Program-made: the position numbers and the translations under genes | Origin: Roseiarcus sp963696665 | GTDB taxonomy: Bacteria > Pseudomonadota > Alphaproteobacteria > Rhizobiales > Beijerinckiaceae | Direction: 5' to 3' | Length of the DNA: 64,000 nucleotides | Assembly: GCA_963696665.1 (NCBI GenBank) | Contig: CAVOLE010000029.1 | Coordinates: forward strand, 1 to 64,000 | Notes under the pieces: generated by a model | What the model was told of the DNA's origin: nothing | Databases searched by the model: none | Seen by the model: the letters and a program-made list of their open reading frames with translations, nothing else | Shown: in pieces, positions 27,057 to 36,403 of the stretch | How the letters are laid out: every line of letters starts with the position of its first letter | How positions within the stretch are numbered: the stretch's first letter is position 1

Positions 27057-27404
27057 TGGGAGGCATCCGGGAGAGATCGCCGGGGAGGCCGGTCGAACCC
27101 CGGTGGCGACCCGAGCCGGACCCTGTCGTGAGCGCGCCGTTTGCTATTGATCCGCCGGATAAACTGGATGATAGTGGTACTAAGAATAGAATGATAGTGT
27201 GATGTCGTGGGAACGCCGGGATTTTGGTCGCCTCTCGGAAGTCGGCGATTCGCGAGGTTGGTCGCGTTTGATGCTCGATGCGGGTCTGCGCATGCGCTAG
27301 CCAACCTGACTGATGAGCGGAGCGCTCGCATCGGAAGCGGCAAGGTTCTTGCGTGTTCGAGCGCGGTCCGGGATGAGGCGTAAGACAAGCGAAGGGAGAG
27401 GGTG
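27057..27404. other. Promoter region of the Liv-type transporter operon
   Basis: 348 bp without a gene, between the regulator stop and the binding-protein gene. It holds two ATGATAGT motifs (27168..27175 and 27191..27198). A strong AAGGGAGAGGG ribosome-binding site precedes the ATG at 27405. Confidence 0.6.
27168..27198. promoter_or_regulatory. Putative operator of the catabolic island, promoter 2
   Basis: ATGATAGT occurs twice, 23 bp apart (27168 and 27191). The second copy is embedded in TAAGAATAGAATGATAGT, which matches the element at 16117..16134 at 15 of 18 positions. The 23-bp spacing is close to two helical turns. Confidence 0.45.
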
Positions 27405-28559
27405 ATGCAACGGAATTTTCTTAAAGCGATGCTCTGTGCGGTTGGAACTCTCGCCTTGGCGAGCTCGGCGTTCGCTGCCGAGGCGGTCAAGATCGGCGTC
27501 ACGCAGCCGCTCACCGGCGCTTTCGCCGCCGACGGCAACTATGTGGCGCAGGGCGCTAAGCTCGCCGCAGAAGCGATCAACAAGGCAGGCGGGGTGGACG
27601 GCAAGCAGATTCAGCTGATCATCGAGGACAACAAGTCGAACCCGACCGAGGCCGCCGCCACCGCAGAGCGCTTGATCGTGGAGGACAAGGTTCCGGTCAT
27701 GATGGGCGCCTGGGGTTCGTCGCTCACTCTCGCCGTCATGCCCAAGCTCGAAGAATACAAGGTGCCGATGGTGGTGGAGACGTCCTCGTCGGGCAAGATC
27801 ACCACCTCCGGCAATCCCTACATCTTCCGCATCAGCCCTACTTCGGAAATGGAGGCGAAGGCCTTCGCCCCGCTGGTCAAGACCATGGGCATCAAGAAGG
27901 CGGATTTCCTCGCCACCAACGACGATTTCGGCAAGGGCTCCATGCAGGAGTTCACCAAGATGCTGAAGGCGCAGGGCGTCACGATCGGCGCCTCGGAGAC
28001 CATGGGCGAAGATGCGACCGACCTTTCGGCGCAACTCGCCAAGATCAAGGCCTCCAGTGGAGACACGATCTTCGTCACCACAGACGTCAAGCAGCTCACC
28101 TTGATCCTCAAGCAGGCCAAGGACCAGCAGGTGACGGCGCGCATCATCACGACAGGCGGCTCAGTGTCGCCCGACCAGCTGATCGAGCAGGCGGGCGACG
28201 CGGCCAACGGCTCCTATCATCTCGTCTTCTTCACCCCCTGGTTCCCGGACGCGGTGAAGAATCCGGAGGCCGCTAAGGCCTTCATGGACGCCTGGAAGGG
28301 CGCCAAACTGGATGTCGGCGGCCTGACCGAGGGCTTCCGAGGATGGGACGGCGTCTACACCATCGCAGCGGCGCTCAAGGACGCCGGCGGCAAGACGGAC
28401 TCGGAATCCCTCGTCAAGGCGCTGTGGGGCGTGCATGTGAAGGGCGTGAACGGCGACATCGCGTTCATCAAGCAGGGACCCGCCGGCAAGGAGAGCGGCC
28501 AGAGCGTGCCCAGCGTCTATCTGGTGAAGATCGAGGGCGGAAAGGTCGTCAAGCAATAG
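27405..28559 (+). CDS. ABC transporter substrate-binding protein, Liv/amide-urea type
   Basis: This 384-residue periplasmic binding protein of the branched-chain amino acid/amide/aromatic acid class captures the substrate for the four following genes. A signal peptide (MQRNFLKAMLCAVGTLALAS, cleavage after AFA) precedes VKIGVTQPLTGAFAADGNYV, the standard Leu-binding-protein start. ATG 27405 is preferred over GTG 27402. The 146-bp gap before the permease is usual for a highly expressed binding protein. The ligand is unknown; members bind amino acids, urea, short amides and aromatic acids. Confidence 0.9.
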   Translation: MQRNFLKAMLCAVGTLALASSAFAAEAVKIGVTQPLTGAFAADGNYVAQGAKLAAEAINKAGGVDGKQIQLIIEDNKSNPTEAAATAERLIVEDKVPVMMGAWGSSLTLAVMPKLEEYKVPMVVETSSSGKITTSGNPYIFRISPTSEMEAKAFAPLVKTMGIKKADFLATNDDFGKGSMQEFTKMLKAQGVTIGASETMGEDATDLSAQLAKIKASSGDTIFVTTDVKQLTLILKQAKDQQVTARIITTGGSVSPDQLIEQAGDAANGSYHLVFFTPWFPDAVKNPEAAKAFMDAWKGAKLDVGGLTEGFRGWDGVYTIAAALKDAGGKTDSESLVKALWGVHVKGVNGDIAFIKQGPAGKESGQSVPSVYLVKIEGGKVVKQ

Positions 28560-28705
28560 CGCCCGCTCCCCGCGAGCGCGATAAGGCTCGCGTTCGCCGA
28601 CGCGGACAGATGAGATCCCGGACGGCGAGCTCGCCAGAGCCCATGCTGCGCGCGTGGTCTCGTCTGCCGGGAGCTCGATGACGATGCAGCTCTGAGTACG
28701 CGGGC

Positions 28706-29578
28706 GTGGACGAATTTCTCCAGCATTGTGTGAACGCTCTCATGCTTGGCGGCATTTACGCGCTACTGGGCATCGGGCTGACGCTCATCTTCGGCATCAT
28801 GCGGGTGGTGAATTTCACCCACGGCGAACTCTACAGCTTCGGCGCCTATATGATGTTCGGGCTGGTGATGCTTCTGCACGTGAACTTCTTTATCGCGCTC
28901 ATTCTGGCGACGGCGCTCGGGATCTCGCTCGGCGCCGCGATCGAGTTTGTGCTTTTGCGCAAGCTGCGCGGCGCGGACATCGACACCACGATGCTGGTGA
29001 TGATCGGCGCCTGGATAGCCATGCAGAACCTCGAGCAGTTTGCATGGTCGGGCGTCGCCAAATCGATCAAGTCTCCCTTCCCGTCGACCCCTTTTCTGCT
29101 CGGAGGGCTTTCGGTCGCCTGGAGCCGGCTGTTCGTGTTCGTCGTCGCGATCGCGCTGATCGTCGCCGCCTACGCGCTTGTCGACCGCACGCGGCTCGGG
29201 CGGGCGATGCGCGCCACATTTCAGGACAGCGACGCCGCAAAGCTGATGGGTGTCGACATTGACAGAGTTTACCTCTCGACCTTTGCGATGGGCTCCGGCC
29301 TCGCGGCGGCGGCCGGTGCGCTGCTCGGCCCTGTCTTCGTGGTGACGCCGAGCATGGGCGATCTCGCGGCGCTCAAGGCCTTCGCCGTCGTCATTCTCGG
29401 AGGGCTCGGAAGCATTGCCGGCGCCACTGTCGGCGGTTTCCTTCTCGCCTTCATCGAGGAGATGGGCGCCGGTTATGTGTCGTCGGGTTATCGCGACGCG
29501 ATGGGCTTCCTGCTCATCATTCTGGTGCTGCTCGTGCGCCCGACGGGATTGTTCAGCCGCAAGGAGCGGATCGGATGA
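28706..29578 (+). CDS. Liv-type ABC transporter permease (LivH-like)
   Basis: This 290-residue integral membrane permease has about eight predicted spans. It starts VDEFLQHCVNALMLGGIYAL and has the family signature GIMRVVNFTHGELYSFGAYM and, near the end, GLGSIAGATVGGFLLAFIEE. GTG start at 28706. It overlaps the LivM-like gene by 4 bp. The two permeases form a heterodimeric channel for the substrate delivered by the preceding binding protein. Confidence 0.9.
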   Translation: MDEFLQHCVNALMLGGIYALLGIGLTLIFGIMRVVNFTHGELYSFGAYMMFGLVMLLHVNFFIALILATALGISLGAAIEFVLLRKLRGADIDTTMLVMIGAWIAMQNLEQFAWSGVAKSIKSPFPSTPFLLGGLSVAWSRLFVFVVAIALIVAAYALVDRTRLGRAMRATFQDSDAAKLMGVDIDRVYLSTFAMGSGLAAAAGALLGPVFVVTPSMGDLAALKAFAVVILGGLGSIAGATVGGFLLAFIEEMGAGYVSSGYRDAMGFLLIILVLLVRPTGLFSRKERIG

Positions 29579-30621
29579 GGCGCCTCGGAGCGGTGGCGTT
29601 CCTCGTTCTTCTGTTCTCGATCCCGCTTTGGGTCGGCAGCCTGTACATATTGCACGTCCTGATCATCACGGGGATTTTCACGATCGCGGCAATGAGCCTC
29701 AATCTGCTGCTCGGCTACACCGGCCAGCTCAGCCTTGGTCACGTCGCTTTCTTCGGTATTGGCGCTTATGTGTCGTCGCTCGTGTCGCTTGGCTTCGCGG
29801 TCCATCTCACACCCGACTGGCTTGTGACGCTCGACCCGCAACCTGTCTGGCTCGGGATGGTGTGCGCCATCGCCCTCTCCGGGCTCTGCGGCTGGGCCCT
29901 CGGCCGGATTTCCTTCAAAGTGCGCGGTGCCTATTTTGTCATCGTCACCATCAGCTTCGCGGAAGTCGTTCGGCTGGTCGCGCTGAACTGGGATGAGCTG
30001 ACACAGGGCCCGATGGCGCTCAACAACATCCCCCCGCTCAGCCTGTCGATCCCCGGCGTGTTCGAGTTCTCGTTCATCGGCAAGGTCGCCAACTACTATC
30101 TCGTTCTCGTCGCGGCGATCCTCGCCTATGTCGTCATTGCCCGGCTCGTTCATTCGCGGGCTGGCCGAGCGATGATCGCTCTCAAGGAGAACGAGCCGCT
30201 CGCCACCTCGGTCGGGATCGAAGTGACCCGGTATCTCGTGCTGGCGGCCGTTGTCTCGGCGGCCATCTGTGGGGCGGCGGGAGCGCTCTATGCGCAATAC
30301 ATCCAGATCGTCGACCCAAACATCTTCCTGTTCATCTACACGGTGACGATGGTCATCATGGTCGTCGTCGGCGGCAAGGGCACACTCGCCGGCCCGATCG
30401 TCGGCGGTGTGATTTTCGGGCTCCTGCCGGAGGCGCTGCGCTCGCTGCACATAAGGCCTGAGCTGCAATGGGTAGCGTATGGCGTCTTGATGATCGTGAT
30501 CGTCTCCATTCTGCCGAATGGCATCGTGCCCGCGCTCGCCGTCCGGTGGAGCGACCGCTGCCGTGCAGCCGCCAAGTCGGCGCAAGGGGTCGACGCGGCC
30601 GCGAGGCAAATCGCGCGATGA
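29575..30621 (+). CDS. Liv-type ABC transporter permease (LivM-like)
   Basis: This 348-residue permease has about ten spans. Family blocks are LNLLLGYTGQLSLGHVAFFG, KVRGAYFVIVTISFAEVVRL, IALKENEPLATSVGIEVTRY and VVVGGKGTLAGPIVGGVIFG. It pairs with the LivH-like permease. Both ends overlap the neighbouring genes by 4 bp (ATGA), showing one operon. Confidence 0.9.
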   Translation: MRRLGAVAFLVLLFSIPLWVGSLYILHVLIITGIFTIAAMSLNLLLGYTGQLSLGHVAFFGIGAYVSSLVSLGFAVHLTPDWLVTLDPQPVWLGMVCAIALSGLCGWALGRISFKVRGAYFVIVTISFAEVVRLVALNWDELTQGPMALNNIPPLSLSIPGVFEFSFIGKVANYYLVLVAAILAYVVIARLVHSRAGRAMIALKENEPLATSVGIEVTRYLVLAAVVSAAICGAAGALYAQYIQIVDPNIFLFIYTVTMVIMVVVGGKGTLAGPIVGGVIFGLLPEALRSLHIRPELQWVAYGVLMIVIVSILPNGIVPALAVRWSDRCRAAAKSAQGVDAAARQIAR

Positions 30622-31386
30622 ACGACCTCCGGACCGCGCTTTCGGTCGATCGCTTGTCGATCCGCTTCGGTGGCGTGACGGCGGTCGAGAGCATGAGCTT
30701 CGAGGTGCGCGAAGGCGAGGTGCTGTCGCTGATCGGTCCGAACGGCGCCGGCAAGACTTCAGCGTTCAACGCGATTACGGGCTATCTTCCCGCCGCGGGG
30801 GGCGACATCGTCTATCGCGGCGCGCGGCTCAACGGCTTGAGGCCCAGCCGCATCGCGGCCCTCGGCGTCGTGCGTACTTTCCAGAAGACGAGCGTCTTCG
30901 CTGGACGCTCGGTGCTCGACAACATTCTCATCGGCCTGCATTTGCAGTCGCGGCAGCATCCGCTCGCCATCATCCTCGGCCTGCCGTCGATCGCGCGCGA
31001 GGAAAGGCGCCTTGTCGAGAGAGCACGGGAGGTGCTGCAATTTGTCGGCATCGACTCGCGCAAGGACAATCTCGCCTCCTCCCTCGCCTATGGCGAGCTT
31101 AGGCTGCTCGAGGTGGCGGTGGCCCTTGCCGCCCGTCCGACGCTGCTTCTCCTCGACGAACCGGTCGCCGGCATGAACTCGACCGAGACGGCGGGCTTCA
31201 TGGAGACGCTCGCGCGCATCCGCTCGACCGGCGTCACAGTTCTCCTCGTCGAGCACGACATGAAGATGGTGATGCGGGTATCGGATCGGGTCGTGTGCCT
31301 CAATCAGGGTCGTATCATCGCTGATGGGCCGCCGGCGGAGATCCAACGCCATCCGGACGTCATCCGCGCCTATCTCGGTGAGAGGC

Positions 31387-31406
<20 letters not shown>
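30618..31406 (+). CDS. Liv-type ABC transporter ATPase (LivG-like)
   Basis: This 262-residue ATPase has Walker A GPNGAGKTSAFN, Q-loop RTFQKTSVF, signature SSLAYGELRLLEVAVAL, Walker B LLLLDEPVAGMN and H-loop LLVEHDMKMVM. The signature is LAYGE where many ABC ATPases have LSGGQ; the Liv group often has LAYGQ. It heterodimerises with the LivF-like ATPase, whose start codon lies inside its last 20 bases. Confidence 0.9.
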
Positions 31407-32097
<691 letters not shown>

Positions 32098-32368
32098 TTC
32101 CGCTAAGCTTCGACCCGGCGGCTCGCATCAACTCCGCCGTCAAGACGTCCGCAGCCGCTCTTGGAGTAGTCATTCGCATATCCAAGGCCTTTCCGAGATC
32201 GCCGCTCTATGGGGTGGCATCCATCGAGCGTAGCAGGATGCAAGACTAGATTGACGCGATATTGGCTATGGACTGTATTGATGAGTATCGCGCTTCGACA
32301 CAACTCATCTACATCCATTGCGTTGACAAACCTTACAATTCATAAACATTTTCTCTCATACGACCGGG
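32098..32368. other. Non-coding DNA after the catabolic island
   Basis: About 270 bp, turning AT-rich from about 32200 to 32365, with no supported gene. No clear terminator hairpin follows the last transporter gene. Confidence 0.4.
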
Positions 32369-32640
32369 TAAGCCGCCGCGGCGCAGCCTTCAGCCGGGCG
32401 CCTCGCGGTCTATCCGTCGGATCGATTCGAAATCCAAATCGGCGGAGACCGATTGATTCGAAATATGCGTTGGACACGCGCGCGGTCTCGCGCCTTAGCT
32501 TCAACCTATGGCTTGAGCGCAAGCGGCGCCCCGGTTACCGACTCCGCGCCTGATTGCCGACGATCTACTCGTTGAAGGGCCGCGATGGCTCTTACCGAAC
32601 CCCTGCCGTCGCCCTCGTATCGTCGGTGGATACGTGCTGA
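32369..32640 (+). pseudogene. Duplicated WGR-gene locus with internal deletion
   Basis: This stretch aligns with 49995..50497, which carries an intact WGR-domain gene. The upstream part (about 32369..32512) matches the promoter and start region, including the GATTCGAAAT motif twice. Right after the start codon the copy jumps to the last codons (LERKRR) and the 3' flank, so roughly 200 bp of the coding region is missing. The gene here is dead; the copy is probably a relic of an older duplication. Confidence 0.65.
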
Positions 32641-32780
32641 GACTCATCGCTGAATCCGCCAAGTCCCGCCATTCTAGACGTCAGTTTCGCGGGCTCGCGC
32701 CGGTGGCCCGCCCTTTCGTGCAGGTAGAACGAGGGTTGCTCGGGCGGACCGAGCCGAGCCTCATGCACGGAGGGCGGACC

Positions 32781-33892
32781 ATGGAGAAGTATAGCGAAGT
32801 TTTCGTGGCTTTCGATGTCGCCAAGAAGAAGCACGCCGTGGCGATCGCGGAGGGTGGCCGGACCACGGAAGTCCGGTTTATAGGCGATGTTGAGAACAAT
32901 CCTGCGCCGATCGAGCGGACGATCAAAAGACAGGCTAACCGATACGACCGGCTGCATGTCTGCTTCGAGGCCGGGCCTACGGGATACGGGCTCTATCGCC
33001 AGGTGCAGGCGCTCGGGCATGACTGCATAATGGTTGCTCCGGCGCTGATCCCGAAACGAGCGGGTGAACGGATCAAGACGAACCGTCGGGATGCGGTCAC
33101 TCTGACGCGTCTTCATCGGGCGGGTGAGCTCACGGGAGTGTGGGCGCCCGACCCGGCCCATGAGGCGGTCCGGGACCTTGTTCGCGCCCGTGAGGCGTCG
33201 GCTGACGATCTTCGGCGCAAGCGCCAGCAGCTTCTCTCTTTCCTGCTCAGGCACAGCCGGATTTACAGCGGCGGCGGGCACTGGACGCTGGCGCATCGGC
33301 GCTGGCTCGCCGATCAGAAGTTCGACCATGCCGCGCAGCAGATCGTCTTTCAGGAAGCCATTGACGCGATCGAAGATTCTCTGCAGCGCCTGCGCCGTCT
33401 CGAGAAGCAACTCGCCCTCATCGTGCCGGAATGGTCCATGGCCCCGGTGGTGAAAGCTTACCAGGCGATGCGCGGCGCGTCGTTTCTCGTCGCCGTGACC
33501 TTCGCCGCCGAGATCGGCGACGTGCGCCGGTTCGATACGCCACGACAGCTCGCATCTTTCCTCGGGCTCGTTCCGGCGGAAAGCTCAACAGGCGACACAA
33601 TCAGACGGAAGGGCCTCACCCTGGCAGGCAACCGGCGCGCGCGGCGGGCGCTCGTCGAGGCGGCCTGGACCTATCGTTATCCGGCAAAAGGGTCAGCGAG
33701 ACCTTGAGAGCGCGGCTCGAAGGGCTGCCCAAGCCTGTGCGCGACATCGCCTGGAAAGCGCAGGTCCGTCTGTGCGCCCGCTATCGTCGCCTCAGCGCCA
33801 CGGGCAAGAAGCCGCCCGTCGTCGTGGCCGCGATCGCCCGCGAGATGGCGGCTTTCCTGTGGGCGATCGGACGGGAGGTCGCGCCCGCGTAA
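32781..33892 (+). pseudogene. IS110-family transposase, frameshifted near the end
   Basis: The gene encodes a DEDD-type transposase of the IS110 family: VFVAFDVAKKKHAVAIAEGG (first Asp), HVCFEAGPTGYGLYRQVQAL (Glu), KTNRRDAVTLTRLHRAGELT (Asp). The C-terminal transposase_20 domain follows (QAMRGASFLVAVTFAAEIGD, ASFLGLVPAESSTGDTIRRK). The frame breaks at about 33690 in an A/G run (gcaaaaggg); the last 65 residues (ETLRARLEGLPKPVRDIAWK to AFLWAIGREVAP) are in the next frame. ATG 32781 has GGAGGG upstream. Loss of one base explains the break, and a homopolymer error is possible. Confidence 0.8.
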
Positions 33893-34060
33893 GGAGCGAC
33901 CTCTTTCTCCCGCTGCGCAGACCCGGGAGCGGAGCACGAAGGTGGGGAACTCCCGTCGCTAGTTATGTGGCCGGGCTTCGCGCCCGACGCCCGTCCTCTA
34001 GACCGAGGATAGCCCAGAGACGAGGACACGGAAGGCGGTAACCAACCCGCGGATAAGAGT
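33893..34060 (+). ncRNA. Possible bridge-RNA region downstream of the IS110-family transposase
   Basis: About 170 bp of structured, non-coding DNA follow the transposase, with hairpin-forming segments such as GCCGGGCTTCGCGCCCGAC near 33970. IS110-type elements carry a guide (bridge) RNA in a non-coding end, and in the IS1111 subgroup it lies downstream of the transposase. The placement is inferred and element ends were not found. Confidence 0.25.
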
Positions 34061-34387
34061 TTGATCAACCGTCGTCTCTCGCTCCGCTCCCAGCTCTGCG
34101 CAGCTCCAGCCTATTCCTGCCGACGGCCATCTCACCGCTCGGCCGCTCGATTGCGTCCGAGCCCTTGACGGCGAACATAAGAGCTAGATCAGATGATCGG
34201 CGGATGGCGAAATCCAGGCTACTAACGAACACAAAGCCCCTCGCGCGCCCTTCGGGATTTCAAAGCGATCCGGTAGACCAACCGAGCGTACCCGCGCTGC
34301 AGCAGAAACTGCGGCAACGTGCAAACCTCTGTCATTCGAACAAAATCTGCAAAGCAAACTAACCTAGACCTTATGTATCCACAGAAA

Positions 34388-34440
34388 TCCAAAATTGCCG
34401 AGTCTTGGTCATTGTGACCAGGTTTAGGGGCATTTTTGGA
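34388..34440. promoter_or_regulatory. Nested inverted repeat
   Basis: Outer arms TCCAAAATTGCC (34388..34399) and GGCATTTTTGGA (34429..34440) pair with one mismatch. An inner perfect pair, TGGTCA and TGACCA (34406..34420), flanks a TTG loop. It lies 72 bp before the small membrane-protein frame. It could be an operator, an RNA structure or a mobile-element end. Confidence 0.4.
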
Positions 34441-34511
34441 TACAATCGCTTGACTGTTGGATGCATTCTGCTATGTCTTTCCAAAACTGAGAAACGCGAC
34501 TTGGAGGACGG

Positions 34512-34625
34512 GTGAGCGGTCAGGGAGGAGCGCAGGCACGCAAGCCAACTCAGACGCTGGCCGTGCTAGGCATGTGCCTAATTCTGACCATCGCCCTCTC
34601 CGTATCGCTCATGACCTGCCACTGA
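34512..34625 (+). CDS. Small membrane protein candidate (37 aa)
   Basis: From GTG 34512 to TGA 34623..34625 the frame encodes 37 residues: a hydrophilic N-terminus (MSGQGGAQARKPTQ) and one hydrophobic helix (TLAVLGMCLILTIALSVSLM) ending TCH. A GGAGGA site lies 4-9 bp before the start. The ribosome-binding site, single-span layout and basic residues before the helix support a real gene. No family recognised. Confidence 0.45.
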   Translation: MSGQGGAQARKPTQTLAVLGMCLILTIALSVSLMTCH

Positions 34626-34714
34626 AGTTTCATCCAGCGGCGATTAGAGCCTCGGCGGGTTTTGGTCCGCTCCCCAACGTTGGACCGCCGGAAGGTAGAG
34701 TTTTCCGGGGTTAG

Positions 34715-35580
34715 TCACGTCGGCGGGCTGGGTGCGCCGGCGGGAGTTATGAGGGAAACCGGGGGCTTGTTGCCGATCGCCCCATGCGGCCGAACCTTGT
34801 TGTAGTCCTTGCGCCAATCCTCCAACTTTTTGCGGGCGTCGGCAAGGGTCAGGAACCAGTGAGCGTTCAGACACTCGGCGCGCAGACGGCCATTGAACGC
34901 TTCGATGAAGGCGTTGTCGGTTGGCTTGCCAGGCCGTGAGAAGTCCAGGGTCACGCCCCTCGTATAGGCCCATAGATCGAGGTCGCGGCTGACAAACTCG
35001 GAACCTTGGTCGACCCGGATCGTCTTCGGATAGCCCATTGCGTCGCAGACCCGTTCCAGGGTCGCGACAACGTCTTCGGCCCGGTAGCTGAACCTCGGAT
35101 CAATCGCAGGCGAGAACCGGCTGAACGTGTCCACGACGGTGAGGACGCGGATCTTCTGACCGGTGGCCAATTGGTCATGGACGAAGTCCATGGCCCAGAT
35201 CTCATTGGATGTGGAAGCTGCGCGACGATCGTCGCGCAGCTTCGCCTTCACTCTTCTCTTCGGCGTCTTGTTGCGCAATTGCAGGCCCAATTCATTGTAA
35301 ATGCGATGGGTCTTCTTCAAATTGAGCTCCCATCCCTCGCGACGCAAAAGAACATGGACGCGCCGGTAGCCATAGCGGACCCGCGTGGCGCAAATCTCGT
35401 TGATCCGAGCTTCAAGGCCGGCCTGCTCACGGCGACGGGATTTGTAATGAAAGGTCGAGCGATCGAATTCCAGAACGCCGCATGCGCGCCTGATCGATAC
35501 GCCCCATTCGTCACAGACCGCCGTCGCCAGCTCGCGCTTGCGAGCAGGCCTTACGATTTTCGGCGAATGACGTCCTGAAG
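34715..35580 (-). CDS. IS3-family transposase OrfB (DDE catalytic part)
   Basis: The frame holds the HTH_21 region (RRACGVLEFDRSTFHYKSRR, RYGYRRVHVLLRREGWELNL) and the rve integrase core with the DDE residues: Asp in EIWAMDFVHDQLATG, Asp in IRVDQGSEFVSRDL and Glu in NAFIEAFNGRLRAECL. No early stop is seen. It is normally made as an OrfAB fusion by -1 frameshifting from orfA, so its own start is not needed; the 5' limit given is approximate. Confidence 0.85.
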
Positions 35581-35817
35581 CATCTCACGATCCAACGACA
35601 GGTCCGCCACGATCTTCTTCAGCTTCGCATTCTCGTCCTCAAGCTGCTTCAATCGCCGCATCTCAGGCGGCTGCATGCCTTCGTATTTCTTCTTCCAATT
35701 GAAATAGGTCGCAGGGCTGATCCCAGCCTTCCGGCAGATGTCGGCCACCGGAACACCATCGTTCCCCTGCCGGAGAATGAACGCCTTCTGCGCGTCCGAG
35801 AACTGTGATGCCTTCAT
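35551..35817 (-). CDS. IS3-family OrfA (helix-turn-helix)
   Basis: This 88-residue protein starts MKASQFSDAQKAFILRQGND and contains an HTH (PVADICRKAGISPATYFNWK) and a leucine-zipper-like coil (MRRLKQLEDENAKLKKIVAD). It binds the element's ends. It overlaps the start of orfB in another frame, as expected for programmed frameshifting. Confidence 0.85.
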   Translation of the reverse strand: MKASQFSDAQKAFILRQGNDGVPVADICRKAGISPATYFNWKKKYEGMQPPEMRRLKQLEDENAKLKKIVADLSLDREMLQDVIRRKS

Positions 35818-35901
35818 CGTCTTCCGCTCCTCCCAGCCAAGGGAAAATACCGCGGAAATCTCTAACTCTGAATGGTCCAGTTTTCGGGGAGCAGATCAGA
35901 C

Positions 35902-36055
35902 ATTTGCCATCATCACCCAAGCCCCTGGTGAGTTGAAAGCAGCGCTACCCTTCTTCAGTAAACAGAGTCTGGAGAACGCCACACGCGAGCTTTCCAACAT
36001 GGGCTATCAGGTTCGCCTGAAGAAAATTCCCGTTACGGCTGCCGCGGCAGTCTGA
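35902..36055 (+). pseudogene. C-terminal stub of an unidentified protein cut by the IS3 element
   Basis: Directly after the IS3 end a plus-strand frame reads FAIITQAPGELKAALPFFSK, QSLENATRELSNMGYQVRLK, KIPVTAAAAV and stops. The pattern with LPFFSK, then NA.REL...GY.V resembles, from memory, the end of TIGR04141-type proteins. The resemblance is weak. The IS insertion has probably removed the rest. Confidence 0.3.
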
Positions 36056-36090
36056 TCGCATTCGTCAACTTTTGCCAATCGATGGCCCGT

Positions 36091-36403
36091 CACAACTCGT
36101 GCTGCACCTGATCGGCCGGCTTGTCCTCCCGCAGCCCGACATAGACTGTCTGCCGCAACAGATTGCCAGCGGTCCAGGTCAGATAGGTGATCTCGCCGAC
36201 GAGACGCGGTTCGACCCAATGCACGCGGGACAGCACCATGGCCGAATCGAAACGGGTGCTGCGCGGCGCGGCACGCTCAACGGCGATTTCGATCGCGCTA
36301 ATGGATCGAGCCGTCGCCGCAAATCCTTCAGCACCTTCTCCGGCATGCCGGTGCCGACACGGCCCGTATAGATCAGCTTGCCATCATCCGCATAGCTAAG
36401 CAT
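36091..36403 (-). pseudogene. C-terminal fragment of an ATP-dependent DNA ligase (LigD type)
   Basis: On the minus strand one frame gives MLSYADDGKLIYTGRVGTGM, PEKVLKDLRRRLDPLARSKS. After a frame change another gives VLSRVHWVEPRLVGEITYLT, AGNLLRQTVYVGLREDKPAD, then a stop at 36091. This is the oligonucleotide-binding C-terminal part of an ATP-dependent ligase of the LigD/LigC kind. The adenylation domain is missing and the frame is broken. It abuts the abiEii stop codon. Confidence 0.7.

Larger units (their letters stand above)
34061..34662. other. Region between two insertion sequences, mostly non-coding
   Basis: About 600 bp. It holds a nested inverted repeat (34388..34440) and a small membrane-protein frame (34512..34625), both listed separately. 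No other supported gene. Confidence 0.45.
34663..35898 (-). mobile_element. IS3-family insertion sequence, apparently intact
   Basis: A 1.24-kb element carries orfA and orfB on the minus strand. Terminal sequences TGGTCCGCTCCCC (34663) and, on the other strand, TGATCTGCTCCCC (35898) match at 11 of 13 bases and start with TG as in IS3 elements; TGGACC follows in both. Flanking trinucleotides (ttt and gac) do not match, so no target duplication is seen. Confidence 0.75.

Noticed and set aside
29488..30609. Minus-strand frame of 373 codons
   Set aside because: It is antisense to the LivM-like permease and is rich in Arg, Asp and His with no family pattern, typical of a shadow frame in GC-rich DNA.
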